Assembly (NCBI GenBank): GCA_007116275.1
Contig: SKIU01000040.1
Coordinates: 1 to 6,698 of the forward strand
Reading direction: 5' to 3'
DNA length: 6,698 nucleotides
From: a candidate division SR1 bacterium
GTDB lineage: Bacteria > Patescibacteriota > Gracilibacteria > Absconditabacterales > Absconditicoccaceae
Under the pieces are notes generated by a model. It saw only the letters and a program-made list of their open reading frames with translations, did no database searches and was not told the origin of the DNA. The position numbers were made by a program, and so were the translations under genes. Of this stretch, positions 5,589 through 6,698 are shown piece after piece (positions within the stretch are counted from its first letter, which is position 1; every line of letters begins with the position of its first letter).

Positions 5589-6698
5589 ATGGTACAGCTT
5601 CTCTATTTTGGCAGACTAGATCAAGAAAAATGACGAGATGCAATCATCGCTATGATTGAGTATTTTTCTAATACAGAAACAAAGACTCTTCCTTTTGTGG
5701 TCCATATTTTTGGTAAATGATCATATGAAAAGAAAGTGTGTCAACTGGCAGAACAATTTCCTCAACATATCATCTACTATGGATTTCAACCACTTGAAAA
5801 AGTAAAAAAAACTGCTAAATCGTGTGATTATTGTCTCATGCCATCACTTTTTTTGGAGACATTTGGTCTGAGTGCGGTCAATGCCTTGGCACGATGACTT
5901 CCTGTCATATGATACCAACAATGAGGAATGACTCCTTTTGTTATAGATGACTACAACCTTTCATCGAACCCGGGATTGCCCGATGTCCAACTCGTCGCTA
6001 TGACGAAGAAACTACTGACAAAATGAAGACATGGAGAGAGTAAAAAGTGTCAGAATATTGCTAAAGAATATAACAAACAACAGCGAATAAATAACTTTAA
6101 CAAAATGCTCAATCCTTCACTCCATGAAGAATCAAAAAAAATACTTCTGGTGACTGATTTTATGAATAAACTTGGTGGTATAGAAACCTATGTCCATGAT
6201 ATTGCTACATTGTTACAAGAACAATGACATACTGTCCAAATCATTTGATCTTCAGGAGGAAAAACAAAATATTTGAGGATAGTTTCAATGTTCATTTCTC
6301 TTTGGAATATCTTTTTTGCATGGAAGTTGCACAAAAAAATAAAAGCCTTTGATCCTGATATCATCCGGTGTCATAGTGTTTTGAGACATATAGGATGGTT
6401 AGGGTTGCGTACAATAAATAAATCTCCTGCACAAAAGTGGATGATGTATCATGATCTCTGATATTTTCACCCCTTTCCACATCAAGTAACACAAGAAAAA
6501 CAAATAGCTAGATCATTAGACTGGAAAGATTTTTCTGCATCGATACACAGCCCTATAGAGAAATTTTTCGTTTGGTGAAAACGATTGTTACTGAAAAAAA
6601 TACAGAAACAACTTAGACAGTTTGACCAGCATCTTGTGCCGAGTGACTTTATGCAAGAGGCTGTTGTAAAAAATTACAACAACAAACCCACCACCTTA
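5589..6698 (+). CDS. GT4-type glycosyltransferase with rearranged domains, 3' end outside window
   Basis: An uninterrupted 370-codon frame with ten UGA-Gly codons, running off the window end. Residues 1-175 are the C-terminal (nucleotide-sugar-binding) half of a GT4 enzyme. It starts at LLYFGRLDQEKG, continues through the PSLFLETFGLSAVNALARG segment (85-103) and GLPVIGYQQGG (103-113). Residues 184-370 look like the N-terminal (acceptor) half of a second GT4: KILLVTDFMNKLGGIETYVHDIATLLQEQGH, FDPDIIRCHS, and near the end LVPSDFMQE. The order is thus C-half then N-half. The ATG at 5589 is directly preceded by an in-frame UAG, so no N-terminal half lies upstream in this frame. In the usual Glu-x7-Glu motif the second Glu is Asn98 (E90...N98), so the first half may not be catalytic. 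It begins 19 nt after trmD, perhaps in one transcript. Such enzymes build surface polysaccharides; donor and acceptor are unknown. Confidence 0.85.

Noticed and set aside
6273..6461. A small 62-residue gene
   Set aside because: It lies inside the glycosyltransferase frame between two UGA-Gly codons (6247-6249 and 6459-6461).
158..6698. Massive gene decay (many premature UGA stops)
   Set aside because: All interruptions are UGA and fall mostly on glycine positions. UAA and UAG occur only at gene ends except once, and there are no frameshifts. Recoding explains this; decay does not.
1..6698. Mobile element, prophage, toxin-antitoxin or defence system
   Set aside because: I found no transposase, integrase, terminal repeats with target duplication, or known defence domains in any frame translated with code 25.

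Overview
The window comes from a bacterium that reads UGA as glycine (NCBI code 25), which points to Candidatus Absconditabacteria (SR1) or Gracilibacteria. The sequence itself shows this. Translated with UGA as stop, almost every gene breaks into short pieces. Translated with UGA as Gly, the same stretches join into full-length proteins, with UGA at invariant glycines (TrmD GGGxGM, the glycine pair after ABC Walker A, glycosyltransferase GLPVIG). I count 43 in-frame UGAs in seven genes. All five complete genes among them, plus the broken SRPBCC gene, end in UAA or UAG. The DNA is AT-rich, intergenic gaps are short, and no start codon has a recognisable Shine-Dalgarno sequence.

Layout. 1-121: the 3' end of one tRNA and a complete tRNA-Val(UAC), followed by a hairpin terminator that can serve both strands. 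158-2028, minus strand: a two-gene ABC transporter operon, the ATPase first and a FtsX/MacB-type permease second, overlapping by 7 nt. 2239-2315: tRNA-Gly(UCC) with its own promoter and terminator. 2316-3329, minus: a 337-residue protein I do not recognise, with a good sigma70-like promoter. 3467-3543: a CAU tRNA (elongator Met or Ile2), again with its own promoter and terminator. 3614-4000, plus: an SRPBCC-like gene interrupted by a UAG at codon 19. 4001-4282, minus: a 93-residue DciA/DUF721-like protein. 4352-4759, plus: a small secreted protein with two membrane helices, like the TrbC/VirB2-type T4SS pilins of CPR bacteria. 4773-4875: two arrays of 7-bp repeats facing each other. 4895-5569, plus: trmD. 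5589 to the window end, plus: a glycosyltransferase ORF that starts with the C-terminal half of a GT4 enzyme and runs into the N-terminal half of another.

The genes do not form one pathway. There are three tRNA loci, one tRNA-modifying enzyme (TrmD), one transporter pair, one probable replication helper, one pilin-like protein and one cell-surface glycosyltransferase. The most interesting points are the half-plus-half GT4 architecture, the amber codon in the SRPBCC gene, the inverted heptad arrays beside trmD, and how completely UGA-Gly is used. I see no CRISPR array, insertion sequence, phage gene or defence system.
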